Positions 46,108 through 56,535 of a stretch of DNA of 64,000 nt are shown here, in pieces. Location of the stretch: assembly GCA_016712145.1 (NCBI GenBank), contig JADJRO010000001.1, positions 1 through 64,000 of the forward strand. The letters run 5' to 3'. Made by a program: the position numbers and the translations under genes. The notes under the pieces were generated by a model that saw only the letters and a list, made by a program, of their open reading frames with translations, ran no database searches and was not told the DNA's origin. Source of the DNA: Saprospiraceae bacterium. GTDB taxonomy: Bacteria > Bacteroidota > Bacteroidia > Chitinophagales > Saprospiraceae. Positions within the stretch are counted from its first letter, which is position 1, and every line of letters begins with the position of its first letter.

Positions 46108-48592
46108 TTATTTAAATTTCATCAATTCCTTATAGGCTACAAATCCCATCAAACCAATTAACAATACTGAGCAAATCATGGAAAGATTTTTACCAAACAT
46201 AAATGAATTGGGTTTAAATTCCATTACAACCTGGTGTTTGCCATCTGGAATCTGACATGCTCTTAACACATAATTTGCCCTGATTAAATCTACTTCCTTC
46301 CCATCAATGCTTATATGCCAACCTAAATCGGGACCATACCAGATTTCAGAAAATACTGCTAATTGATTTCCGCTGCAATTGGCTTCATAGACCATTTTAT
46401 TTGGACTATAAGAAGTTAATTTAATGGAACCATTTCCATCAAATTGTTTTTGTGTTAGTTTGGAATCAAATTCTTGATTCACAATTGCAAATTGTTTTAA
46501 ATTAGTTTTATTGAGTTCAGCAATTTCATCATCCGGTGTACTAACCATTTTGACATCATGTACCAACCAGGCATTACCCATTGCAAATGGATTGGGTAAG
46601 GGCATTTCTTTTCCTGGCTGACCCAAGATAAAATATTTTGTATTGAGCATGTTTAATACACTCAATACGGAAAGTGAATTTGTTAAACTACTGTCGGAAG
46701 TAAAATTTTGCAAAAAACCGTTGAGTTGTTGAATTTCAGGTTCGATATGAAGATCAATCAAATCTTGATATCGTTGCAATTTTGCCGGATGATAGCCGCC
46801 GATGTGATTGTGAAAGAAAGACGGCATCGAACTGTTAAACGTATTGACCGTTAAATCAAGCACTCTGTAATCTGCTTTGTCACCTAATATTTGTGTATCA
46901 ACTTGTCGTGGTTTTGAGATTGTTCTTTTTAGATTTACTTACGAAATCATCTTTACTGATGTATCGGGTGGCCACACCACCAAGATCAATTAAAGTTAGG
47001 ATCCCCAATGCAATTGCTGCATAACGCAATTGAATTTTAGACTTTAGATAAGCCCAAAGCATGGCTGCTGCTAATGTGATAAAAATCAAGGACCTCCAGG
47101 CATCGCTTTGCATTAAGGATTTACGATCCAAGATCAATGCATCCGTATCCAATCCTTGGTTGGCGTAACCTGCATCCGAACTGTGTTTAAAATCAAAAAA
47201 GCTCGGACCCAACAATGCAAAAAACAAACAAATACCTCCTGTAATCGCTATGCTATAATATAATTTTTTTAATAAAGATTCATCCTTTTTATCGGCATTT
47301 GAAATTTGATACAATGCCATCATGCCGAGGATTGGAAAAAAGTAGGACACAACCGATAACATGCTACTCGGTGCTCTGAATTTGCTGTAAAGCGGCAAGT
47401 AATCAAATAGAAAATGATTTAAAATTTCAAAGTGTTTACCCATCGACATCAATAAACCCAAACTGACTGAAATGGTAATCCACCATTTGATTGGGCCCTT
47501 AACAATAAACATACCCAAGACAAACAACAAACACATGATAGCACCAAAATAAAATGGGCCACTGGTAAAAGGAAGGTCTCCCCAATACAATGGGGCTTTA
47601 AATCGCTTGGGTGCATTGTAACCTTTTTTACGCAAACTTTTCAATAGTTCAGAATTTGCATCCGCAGGTTCCGAAGTCCCGCCTCCTGCAACTCCTGGGA
47701 TTAAACAAGACATCAGGTCGATGCCGCCATTGCTCCAATTGGTTGCATAGTCCCATTGTAAACCGGCAGTATTTACATCTCCCGTTACATCGTTTGTTTT
47801 TTTACTCAAGATGTGACCACCCCGCATGGTTTCTTTAGCATATTCATATGTAGGAAGGATTGAACTGGATGAAGCAAGCAAGGCCAACACAACAATGCCT
47901 GCCATAATCCCACTCGGTATCATAAAGTTTTTAAAATCCTTATCCTTAATAAATTGAATTGCAAATGCAAATACCAAGGGCAACATCAGCAACATGGTGT
48001 AATAACTCATTTGCACGTGGTTGTTGAGCACATTAATGCCCATTCCCAAAGCAAATAATGCAGCACCTTTTAACCAGTTTCCCCGATACGAAAGTATCAT
48101 ACCGGCAATTATAAACCCAATCATAGAGAGCACAATCAGTTTAGGAACATGTCCGGCCTCTAATACGATAAAGTTTCCGGTAACCAAAGCCGTTCCCAAT
48201 CCACCCATGCAGGCAAAGGGGATACTGAGGCCAAGAACTAAATACAATACATAAAAGGATAAAGCGCAAAAGAAGAATATGGCAATGGGACCACTCAGAA
48301 ATCCTAATGCCAAAATCTTTTGGACATAAATCATGAAATTATAATCCATTGGGGTGGATATCTGGTAGGCTGGCATTCCTCCAAACATGGTTCCAGTCCA
48401 TAAAGCAGGATCTCCCGGATGTTGTTTGTTGTATTCTAATATTTCACGGGCTGATCCTTCCCAACTTGAAACGTCTCCTTGTTGTAATACTTTTCCTTGC
48501 CAGTGTGGAGCAAAGAAAAAGGAAATGACTGCGATAAACAGCAGAATGACAATCAGATGCGGGTATACTTTTTGAAACAGATTTTTTAACAT
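46108..48592 (-). CDS. YfhO-family membrane protein (one frameshift)
   Basis: Frames 48592-46898 and 46863-46108 form one protein of 827 residues if one base is removed from the run at 46926-46930. This bridges RYISKDDFVSKSKR to QILGDKADYRVLDL. The N-terminal two-thirds has about twelve membrane segments of GT-C type. The early motifs GDVSSWEGSAREILEY and PALWTGTMFGGMPAYQISTP, and the C-terminal periplasmic domain with SEIWYGPDLGWHISIDGKEV, are typical of YfhO proteins. They are thought to glycosylate lipids or teichoic acids in Firmicutes; the substrate in Bacteroidota is unknown. The 244 bases after its end (toward 45818) carry no gene. Confidence 0.85.
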
Positions 48593-48870
48593 AATGAAGG
48601 AATATGAACTTCAAAGGTATCGGTTATTTTTAAAATTCATTCAGATTGTTGGAATTGAACCAAAAGTTGTTCTTGCAACAATCCGGAGGCATTACTAAAT
48701 GTACTGATTGGATTTATGGTGCCCAAAAAGGTAAACGATTTTAACCGGATAATTTGACATTAAGCTGTCCTAATCCGTCTAATTTTGTAAAACTATGGAG
48801 AACTATGAACCGCCAATAAATTTTTTGAGGTTTGCAAATTAGGCTTAGAAAAATTTTCAATTAAGTCGAT

Positions 48871-49248
48871 ATGACAGAAAATGAAATTACCTATAAATTA
48901 AGAGGAGCTATTTTTAGGGTATACCGTACACTGGGTCCGGGATTATTGGAAACGGTATATGAAGCCGCATTGAAACATGAAATTCGCAAAGATGGTTTAA
49001 TTGTAAATTGTCAGGTGCCATTGCCAGTGATTTATGACGAAGTCAAAATGGAAGTGGGATTTCGAATTGATTTACTCGTTGAAAACAAAGTAATCATTGA
49101 AATTAAATCCGTTGAAAACCTTGCGGAAGTTCATCATAAGCAAGTTTTGACCTATTTGAAATTATCCGGAATGAAATTAGGTTTGTTGGTAAATTTTAAT
49201 TGTGTCGATATAGAAAAAGCCATATTTAGGAAAGTAAATAAACTTTAA
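48871..49248 (+). CDS. GxxExxY protein
   Basis: The 125-residue protein shows the name-giving motif G-LLETVY in TLGPGLLETVYEAALKHEI. Segments FRIDLLVENKVIIEIKSVE and HHKQVLTYLKLSGMKLGLLV, with D, E and K in the right order, suggest a PD-(D/E)XK-type fold. Function is unknown to me. Such genes often stand next to repeats of the kind that follows here directly. There is no operon context; the gap on the left (48593-48870) has no feature. Confidence 0.88.
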   Translation: MTENEITYKLRGAIFRVYRTLGPGLLETVYEAALKHEIRKDGLIVNCQVPLPVIYDEVKMEVGFRIDLLVENKVIIEIKSVENLAEVHHKQVLTYLKLSGMKLGLLVNFNCVDIEKAIFRKVNKL

Positions 49249-49310
49249 TGATGTAAGACCTGCAGCCAATTCTTGTTCTCCCACAGAATGTGCAGAAAGG
49301 AAAATATTAT

Positions 49311-50071
49311 CTGCGTAAATCTGCGAGATCTGCGGGAAATTCTTATTGTCCCGCAGACTACGCAGAAAAGCGCAGAAAGGAAACCTCTTCAGCGAAAATC
49401 TGCATAATCTGAAGGGCAATCTTTATGTGTCATTCTGATAATGGATCAAGACGATAATAAGAAAAATTAACTCTGCGTAAATCTGCGAGATCTGCGGGAA
49501 ATTCTTATTGTCCCGCAGACTACGCAGAAAAGGCAGCAAAGAAAACCTCTTCAGCGAAAATCTGCATAATCTGAAGGACAATCTTTATGTGTCATTCTGA
49601 TAATGGATCAAGACGATAATAAGAAAAATTAACTCTGCGTAAATCTGCGAGATCTGCGGGAAATTCTTATTGTCCCGCAGACTACGCAGAAAAGCGCAGA
49701 AAGGAAACCTCTTTAGCGAAAATCTGCATAATCTGAAGGACAATCTTTATGTGTCATTCTGATAATGGATCAAGACGATAATAAGAAAAATTAACTCTGC
49801 GTAAATCTGCGAGATCTGCGGGAAATTCTTATTGTGTCATTCTGATAATGGAGCCGGACGATAATAAGAAAAATTACTCTGCGTAAATCTGCGAGATCTG
49901 CGGGAAATTCTTTTTGTGTCATTCTGATAATGGAGCCGGACGATAATAAGAAAAATTACTCTGCGTAAATCTGCGAGATCTGCGGGAAATTCTTTTTGTG
50001 TCATTCTGATAATGGAGCCGGACGATAATAAGAAAAATTACTCTGCGTAAATCTGCGAGATCTGCGGGACA
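49311..50071. repeat. Tandem array: three 162-bp periods, then three 82-bp periods, with hairpin core
   Basis: CTGCGTAAATCTGCGAGATC recurs at 49311, 49473, 49635, 49797, 49879, 49961 and 50043. The spacings are 162, 162, 162, 82, 82 and 82. The short unit equals the long one lacking an internal 80-base segment. The long copies contain the dyad TCTGCGGG ... CCCGCAGA, which can form a hairpin with flanking complementarity TACGCAG/CTGCGTA. The array fills the space between the GxxExxY gene and korB, and the last unit ends 15 bases before the korB stop. Confidence 0.95.
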
Positions 50072-50085
50072 AACTCTTTTAAAGA

Positions 50086-51138
50086 TTAACGTAAACTTTC
50101 GTTAATCGATTTTAATGCGTTATCGCCAGGACACAATTCAGACTCGGTTAAGGCGTTGAGTGGTTTCTTTGTTGTATTTAATATTTGATGTAACTCCTGA
50201 CTTTCTTCATTGATATAGATCAAACCGGTTAAAATTTCACCATTTTTATTGGCTTCGTGCAATGCATGTACTGCCGAATCCCGATTCGTTGGATCCCAAT
50301 CTGCTTGCAATTTATTGAGTTTAATGAATGAGCCATCATGCATGGTAACCAGTTTGTTACTACCTGCTTCATAATCAGTCTTAATTTCAGATGCATGGGG
50401 CACAAAATCTACAGTAGCCGTTGCATCAATATGCTGGCGTACATAATCATATGATTTAGTAGATCCAACATTGTTGTTAAAAGTTACGCAAGGTGAAATC
50501 ACATCGATGAGGGCAAAACCAGGATGTGCCAATGCTGCTTTAATTAATGGAATCAACTGTACTTTATCACCAGAAAAACTGCGCGCTACAAATCCAGCCC
50601 CCAATTCCATAGCCAAACCAGGTAAATCAATATTCTGAAATAGATTGGTTGAACCGGCTTTGCTTTTAGAACCTTTATCTGCAGTTGCGGAATCTTGTCC
50701 TTTCGTCAAACCATAACATCCATTGTTCATTACAATGTACGTGATGTTTAAATTTCGTCGAATTAAATGTACAAATTGGCCCATTCCGATAGAAGCAGTA
50801 TCTCCATCTCCGGACACGCCAAGATAAATTAAATCTCTATTGGCGAGATTAGCACCTGTTGCCACACTCGGCATTCTACCGTGTACGGAATTAAAGCCAT
50901 GTGAATTGCCTAAAAAGTAGGTCGGCGTTTTTGACGAACAGCCAATGCCTGAAAGTTTGGCAAGACGATGGGGTTCGATGTTTAATTCAAAACATGCTTG
51001 AATCAATGCCCCTGATATGGAATCATGCCCACAACCGGCACAAAGGGTTGATAACGAACCTTCATAATCTTTTCGCTTATACCCTAAATTATTTACAGGT
51101 AAATCTGGATGTCTGAAACTTGGTTTTATATAACTCAT
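50086..51138 (-). CDS. korB: 2-oxoacid:ferredoxin oxidoreductase, beta subunit
   Basis: The 350-residue TPP-binding subunit has the CxxC motif in TLCAGCGHDSISGAL. The TPP/Mg motif GDGDTASIGMGQFVHLIRRN is followed by MNNGCYGLTKGQDSAT. Together with the alpha subunit it oxidises a 2-oxoacid, probably 2-oxoglutarate, with CoA to acyl-CoA and CO2, giving electrons to ferredoxin. It overlaps the alpha subunit gene by four bases and is the last gene of the three-gene unit. Confidence 0.9.
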   Translation of the reverse strand: MSYIKPSFRHPDLPVNNLGYKRKDYEGSLSTLCAGCGHDSISGALIQACFELNIEPHRLAKLSGIGCSSKTPTYFLGNSHGFNSVHGRMPSVATGANLANRDLIYLGVSGDGDTASIGMGQFVHLIRRNLNITYIVMNNGCYGLTKGQDSATADKGSKSKAGSTNLFQNIDLPGLAMELGAGFVARSFSGDKVQLIPLIKAALAHPGFALIDVISPCVTFNNNVGSTKSYDYVRQHIDATATVDFVPHASEIKTDYEAGSNKLVTMHDGSFIKLNKLQADWDPTNRDSAVHALHEANKNGEILTGLIYINEESQELHQILNTTKKPLNALTESELCPGDNALKSINESLR

Positions 51139-52983
51139 GAGGCATTCATTTCAAAAGAAAAGTCTTTGCTTCTCTTGTTTTCTTTTTGAATATAATTGGT
51201 GATCTCTTTGTAAATATGTGCAGCTGTGATTGGCATTCCATCGTAATTCAACACGCGAATCAATTTATCCGGATTTATTTCCAATTCGTTGATTAATAAA
51301 GTCCGCATTTGTGCATCGCGATTTTGTTCGATCACAAATAGAATTTCATGATCTTCTACAAAATCACAAACCTCTTGTGTAAAAGGAAACGCGCGTAAAC
51401 GAATCGCATCCAATTCAATTCCATCTTTTGCAAGTAAATCATGGGCTTCAACAGATGAAAAATGACTGGTTCCAAAAACAACATGCCCATGGATGCATTG
51501 GATTCTGATTGCATGAGTTCAGGTTTTGGAACATAGGATTTAATCGTCTCCCACTTTTTAACAATCGATCCATGTTGCGTTTGTATGCATTTCCATCTTC
51601 TGTATAAATTGCATATTCATCTCTCGAAGAGCCTCTTGTAAAAAAGAGCCTTTTTGTAGGATGTGTCCCTGGAATGGTACGATAAGGAATTCCATCTCCA
51701 TCGGAATCTAAATAACGACCAAAGCGACCGATTTGATCCAGCTGTTCAGCGGTCAACACTTTTCCGCGTCGATATTGGGCTGTGGCTTTCCATTCCAATG
51801 CATCGCTTACATGATCATTCATTCCTAAATCCAAATCTGAAAGGATGATGATAGGAGTTTGTAATTGTTCTGCAAGGTCAAACGACAAAGCAGCAAATTC
51901 AAAACATTCTTTCGGTGAACTTGGAATCAATAATACCTGTTTGGTATCGCCATGTGAAGCGTGGGCTGCAATTAAAATATCGGATTGTTGTGTACGAGTC
52001 GGCATTCCGGTTGATGGACCTGTGCGTTGCACATCGACCAATACTGCAGGAATTTCAGCAAAATAAGCTAGTCCTAAAAATTCCTGCATCAGTGAAACAC
52101 CCGGACCACTGGTTGCTGTAAATGCGCGGGCACCATTCCACATCGCACCAATGACCATTCCCATAGCGGCCAATTCATCTTCTGCCTGAACGATGGCATA
52201 ATTGTTTTCATTTGTTTCAGGATCCACCCGATATTCAGCAGCATAATCTGCAAATGCATCCACTACCGAAGTAGAAGGTGTAATTGGATACCAGGCAGCA
52301 ACAGTTGCTCCTCCATAAATTGCACCCAATGCGGTTGCTGCATTTCCTTCAAATAAAATTTTATCTTTTAAAAGGTCACGTCTTTGCAAACGATAGGGTA
52401 GTGGATGTGCAAAATGCTTCTGAATGTATTGATAGCCTAAATCCAAAGCATGATGATTCGGTTGAATTAATTTTTCCTTTCCTTTAAATTGTTCGTTGAC
52501 CAATTGTTGCAACACATCCATTTCAATATCAATTAATGCAGCTAAAGCACCGACATAAATGATATTTTTAAACAACATCCGTTGACGCGGATCTGTATAT
52601 TCCTGAATGGTTATTTCAGTTAAAGGAATTCCTATATAATTTAAATCTTCCCGAATGTATTCCTTGTGAAGCGGTTTTGTATTGTCATAAATAAAATATC
52701 CACCCGGTTTTACGCTTGCCACATCTTGCAACATCGATTGCGGATTTACACAAACCATCAAATCGATTCCATCTCGACGGCCAAGATAAAACTGGTCGTT
52801 GACGCGCACTTCATACCAAGTGGGCAAACCCTGTATGTTCGATGGAAAAATATTCTTAGGACTTACTGGTATGCCCATTCTAAATATTGCTTTGGCAAAC
52901 ATATTGTTGGCACTCGCACTTCCGGTACCATTTACATTTGCAAACCGAATTACAAAATCATTAATTATAGAATGTGCTTGCAT
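51135..52983 (-). CDS. korA: 2-oxoacid:ferredoxin oxidoreductase, fused gamma-alpha subunit (two frameshifts)
   Basis: The large frame (52983-51448) and the small one (51413-51135) form a single gene. Adding one base at the run 51555-51559 and one at 51486-51488 gives 616 residues, the normal length for the gamma-alpha fusion. The N-terminal gamma part is NDFVIRFANVNGTGSASANN. The alpha part has AATALGAIYGGATVAAWYPI, ITPSTSVVDAF and TSGPGVSLMQEF. The restored end reads HVVFGTSHFSSVEAHDLLAK and continues into the transketolase C-terminal-like domain. Without both corrections the protein would lack its last 120 residues. It overlaps the GltD-like gene by 19 bases. Confidence 0.87.
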
Positions 52984-54800
52984 GAACCGGCTTTAGTAAC
53001 TTGATAAAAATATTTTTGCATATCCCATGCAGTTGTCGGACACCGTTCGGCACACAATCCACAATGCAAACACACATCTTCATCTTTAACCATAACCCGT
53101 TTGGTTGGCAGGACTTCGGAAACATATAAATCCTGTGTAAGATTGTTTGCAGGTGCAGAAAGACGGGTACGCAAATCCATTTCTTCGCCATCATCGACAA
53201 AAGAAATGCAGGACGTTGGACAAATATCAACACATGCGTCACATTCAATACAACGACTGGTTGTGAAAACTGTTTGCACATCGCAGTTTAGACAGCGTTG
53301 CGCTTCTTTGAATCCGTTTTCGAGGTCAAATCCCAATTCAACTTCTTTCTTGCGGTCTTTGAGTGTTAATTTTTTATCTGCTTGTGGAACGATGTATCGA
53401 AGGTCATCAACAATTTTACTGTCGTAAGCCCATTCGTGAATACCCATTTTTTGAGAAACCAGATTGACCATAGGATGAAGCCGTTCGGTCAGATTTTTGC
53501 CTTGACAATACAAGTCAATGGATATTGCAGCCTGATGCCCTTGAGCAACAGCAGTAATTACATTTTTTGGCCCGAAGGCCGCATCCCCACCAAAAAATAC
53601 ATTGGGAATGGATGATTGATGGGTCAACACATCTACTTTAGGCATTTCCCACTGGTCAAACTCAATGCCTAAGTCCCGTTCGATCCAGGGAAAGCTGTTT
53701 TCTTGTCCGATAGCCAATAGGATTTCATCCGCTTCAATCAACACTTCGGGTTCACCAGAAGGGACTAATTTTCGTTTTCCGGAATCGTCTTTTATAGCTT
53801 TAACTTTTTCAAAGCGCATGCCTTTGAGTTGTCCATTTTCAACTACAAAAGATTTGGGAACATGACAATCGAGTATTGGGATATCTTCATGCATCGCATC
53901 CTCTTTCTCCCAGGGCGATGCCTTCATTTCTGCAAATGGACTCCGAACTACGACTTTCACTTCTTCGCCTCCTAAACGGCGTGAGGTACGACAGCAGTCC
54001 ATAGCCGTATTACCCCCACCAACGACAATTACTTTCTTGCCTATTTTGGCAGTATGCTCGAACGCCACATTAGCTAACCATTGGATTCCGATATGGATGT
54101 TTTCTTTAGCATCCCACCGACCTGGTAAGTCTGGAAGGTCTTTTCCTTTTGGAGCTCCGGTTCCAACAAAGATTGCATCATAACCTTTTGAAAGAATTTC
54201 TTTAAGGCTGCTGACATAAGTTTTAAAATGCGTGTGAATGCCTAGATTTAGGATGAAATTTACCTCCTCCGACAACACCTCATCCGGCAAACGGAATGAA
54301 GGAATTTGACTCCGCATCATCCCACCGCCAAACTCCTGGTCATCATACAGATGAATTTCGTAACCAAGGGGCGCAAGATCGCGTGCAACGGTCAAAGATG
54401 CCGGACCGCCACCAATCAATGCAATTTTCTTGCCATTCGGAGGAAAGGGACCTTTAGGCATATGGTCACTGACATCTCCTTTATGATCGGCAGCGACTCG
54501 TTTCAATCGACAAATTGCGACAGGCTCTTCCTCAACACGACCCCGACGGCAGGCTGGTTCACAAGGCCGGTCGCACGTTCGACCCAAAACACCTGGAAAC
54601 ACATTGGATTCCCAATTGATCATATACGCTTCGGTATATTTTCCGGCCGCTATTAAGCGGATGTATTCCGGAACCGGTGTATGGGCAGGACAAGCATATT
54701 GGCAGTCCACTACCTTATGAAAATACTCCGGATTTTTGATATCTGTTGGTTGCAAATGTTCTCTTTTTAAAAAGCGCGACAAAGGTAGTAAATGTTCCAA
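52965..54800 (-). CDS. GltD/NfnB-like FAD-NAD(P) oxidoreductase with C-terminal ferredoxin domain
   Basis: The 611-residue flavoprotein begins with an N-terminal Fe-S domain (CQYACPAHTPVPEY, CDRPCEPACRRGRVEEEPV). Next come the FAD motif KIALIGGGPASLTVARDLAP and the NAD(P) motif KVIVVGGGNTAMDCCRTSRR. The C-terminal 2[4Fe-4S] segment has CIECDACVDICPTSC and CLHCGLCAERCP. The arrangement fits a ferredoxin:NAD(P)H oxidoreductase working with the KorAB enzyme encoded directly downstream. It is first in the unit, so one promoter upstream of 54800 probably drives all three genes. Confidence 0.85.
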   Translation of the reverse strand: MEHLLPLSRFLKREHLQPTDIKNPEYFHKVVDCQYACPAHTPVPEYIRLIAAGKYTEAYMINWESNVFPGVLGRTCDRPCEPACRRGRVEEEPVAICRLKRVAADHKGDVSDHMPKGPFPPNGKKIALIGGGPASLTVARDLAPLGYEIHLYDDQEFGGGMMRSQIPSFRLPDEVLSEEVNFILNLGIHTHFKTYVSSLKEILSKGYDAIFVGTGAPKGKDLPDLPGRWDAKENIHIGIQWLANVAFEHTAKIGKKVIVVGGGNTAMDCCRTSRRLGGEEVKVVVRSPFAEMKASPWEKEDAMHEDIPILDCHVPKSFVVENGQLKGMRFEKVKAIKDDSGKRKLVPSGEPEVLIEADEILLAIGQENSFPWIERDLGIEFDQWEMPKVDVLTHQSSIPNVFFGGDAAFGPKNVITAVAQGHQAAISIDLYCQGKNLTERLHPMVNLVSQKMGIHEWAYDSKIVDDLRYIVPQADKKLTLKDRKKEVELGFDLENGFKEAQRCLNCDVQTVFTTSRCIECDACVDICPTSCISFVDDGEEMDLRTRLSAPANNLTQDLYVSEVLPTKRVMVKDEDVCLHCGLCAERCPTTAWDMQKYFYQVTKAGSCKHIL

Positions 54801-55112
54801 TGGTTCAAGGGAGCAATTCTGTAATATTGACTTATGGCACCCGATCAGGCACTTTCATAAAAAAAGAACCCCAAACGCTTGAAAAAAGTTGAGTTTGCCA
54901 TATTTATGGACCCAATTCGTATTTGCAATCGCAGTGCAATCAAAAAAAAATAGATTGAATAGGAAAGCAACAATTTTTACTAAACGCATGAATCGGACTA
55001 AATTGAACTGAAGGCTCATTTTTCCCTGATTTTGTCTCAATTAACTAAATGCCATCTCAACAGTATTCAATAACATTCCAGCCCCATCAAACGTTTTACA
55101 TCAAATCCTCAT
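54801..55112. other. Divergent intergenic region, no gene seen
   Basis: The 312 bases between the GltD-like gene and the lipoprotein gene hold an A-rich stretch near 54855-54890 and no credible frame, strong hairpin or consensus promoter that I can pick out. Confidence 0.4.
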
Positions 55113-55589
55113 ATGAAATACCCATTATTTTTTTTAATTATTTTTTTGTTTTTAGCTGCATGCAGTGAAAAAGATTGTTGCGTTAACCTTGAACCCGATT
55201 ATTTAGTTTTTGGAGTTTACCGAGGATTTTGCAGCGGACCTAAATGCATTGCAATATTCAAATTGTCAGACAGTTTACTATTGGAAGACACCCGGGATGA
55301 CTATCCATCTCAAACAAAATTTTATGAAGGACAATTTGAATTGCGTTCCAATGAAAAATTTAATGAGGCCAAAAAGCTGTGGAGTCAATTTCCAAAACAA
55401 TTTCTTAGTGATTCTCAAAGAGTTTTTGGAATACCAGATGCCCACGACCAGGGCGGAGTTTATATAGAGTATAAATCGCAATCCACACACAACTTTTGGA
55501 TCCTGGACACCAGCATCGACAGACTTCCGGATGCCTATAAAGCCTATACTGAATTGGTAATTGAAACAGTGGATAAATTATTGCTTTAG
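55113..55589 (+). CDS. Small lipoprotein of unknown function
   Basis: The 158-residue protein has a lipoprotein signal peptide, MKYPLFFLIIFLFLAACSEK, with the lipobox LAAC giving a lipidated Cys17. The following residues are acidic (SEKDCC, LEPDY). The mature part (VFGVYRGFCSGPKCIAIFKL, HNFWILDTSIDRLPDAYKA) contains four further cysteines that could pair in the periplasm. I do not recognise a family. It stands alone between divergent and co-directional units. Confidence 0.75.
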   Translation: MKYPLFFLIIFLFLAACSEKDCCVNLEPDYLVFGVYRGFCSGPKCIAIFKLSDSLLLEDTRDDYPSQTKFYEGQFELRSNEKFNEAKKLWSQFPKQFLSDSQRVFGIPDAHDQGGVYIEYKSQSTHNFWILDTSIDRLPDAYKAYTELVIETVDKLLL

Positions 55590-55639
55590 GTGATGTAGTG
55601 ATACCTATTGTGAAATAGTCTTTAGAAAAGAAGTCTTTG

Positions 55640-55735
55640 GAGAAATGTTCCAATTCTGCAATCCTGCAATACTACAATTCTGAATTTTTGACTCCTGACC
55701 CCTAACTATTGACTCCTGTCTCCCGATTCCTGTCT
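55640..55735. repeat. Degenerate intergenic repeat related to the 39.5-40 kb arrays
   Basis: TCTGCAATCCTGCAATAC is followed by GAATTTTTGACTCCTGACCC and by ATTGACTCCTGTCTCCCGAT and similar runs. These resemble, in part on the opposite strand, the CTGCAAT run at 39540 and the 92-bp repeats at 39673. Only short words are shared. Confidence 0.5.
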
Positions 55736-55764
55736 CCTTTAATTAATCTCCATACCTTTGTCCT

Positions 55765-56535
55765 ATGCGCATCACCTTTCTCGGCACAGGGACTTCACAA
55801 GGCATTCCGGTTATAGGGTGTACCTGTCAGGTTTGCAATTCAGATGACCCGCGAAATCAAAGATTGCGGACCTCTGTTTGGATTGAAACCAATCAACAGT
55901 CTATTTTAATTGATATAGGTCCGGATTTTCGACAGCAAGCCTTGCGTCATGGGATTACAAGGATAGATGCCATTTTATTGACCCATGAACATGCAGATCA
56001 TACAGCGGGCATGGATGATATCCGTCCGATTAATTTTGCAATGGACCGGAAAATTCCACTCTATGCAGAAGGCCATACGATCCAAGATTTAAAACAACGA
56101 TTTTATTACATTTTTGGTCCAAATGAATATCCCGGTTTGCCTCAACTCGAGTTGATTGAGATAACACCCAATCAACCATTTACCATCGGAGAAGATCCCA
56201 TCCTCCCATTCCGAGTGATACATGGACGGATGAATATTGTAGGATTCAAATTGAACCAGTTTGTTTACATCACAGATGCCAGTCATTTGGATGCAGTTGA
56301 AATTGATCTCATTAAAAATTGTGAATGTCTTGTTGTGAATGCATTGCGGCACAAAACTCATCACAGTCATTTTAATTTAGAACAAGCCTTAGAATTAATT
56401 CAACAGGTACAACCCAAACAAGCGTTTTTAACGCACCTGAGCCACCAAATGGGAAGCCATTCGGCTACTGAAAAAACATTAAACGATTCAATTCGTTTAG
56501 CCTATGATGGATTGCAAATCCATCTCTCGTCATGA
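55765..56535 (+). CDS. PhnP-like metallo-beta-lactamase-fold hydrolase
   Basis: The 256-residue protein has the MBL metal motif LTHEHADHTAGMDDIRPI and the N-terminal signature MRITFLGTGTSQGIPVIGC, with CTCQVCNSDDPRNQRLRTS as the zinc-binding insertion of the PhnP group. VYITDASHLD and NALRHKTHHSHF complete the site. The PhnP type hydrolyses cyclic ribose phosphodiesters; whether this one does is inferred. Its stop overlaps the next gene's start by four bases (ATGA). Confidence 0.87.
   Translation: MRITFLGTGTSQGIPVIGCTCQVCNSDDPRNQRLRTSVWIETNQQSILIDIGPDFRQQALRHGITRIDAILLTHEHADHTAGMDDIRPINFAMDRKIPLYAEGHTIQDLKQRFYYIFGPNEYPGLPQLELIEITPNQPFTIGEDPILPFRVIHGRMNIVGFKLNQFVYITDASHLDAVEIDLIKNCECLVVNALRHKTHHSHFNLEQALELIQQVQPKQAFLTHLSHQMGSHSATEKTLNDSIRLAYDGLQIHLSS

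Noticed and set aside
49177..49419. 80-residue minus-strand frame over the GxxExxY end and the first repeat
   Set aside because: It is mostly translation of the CTGCG repeat (segment PQISQIYAD), a typical spurious product of such repeats.
49311..50071. CRISPR-like array
   Set aside because: Entire units are conserved, including the parts that would be spacers; periods of 162 and 82 do not fit.
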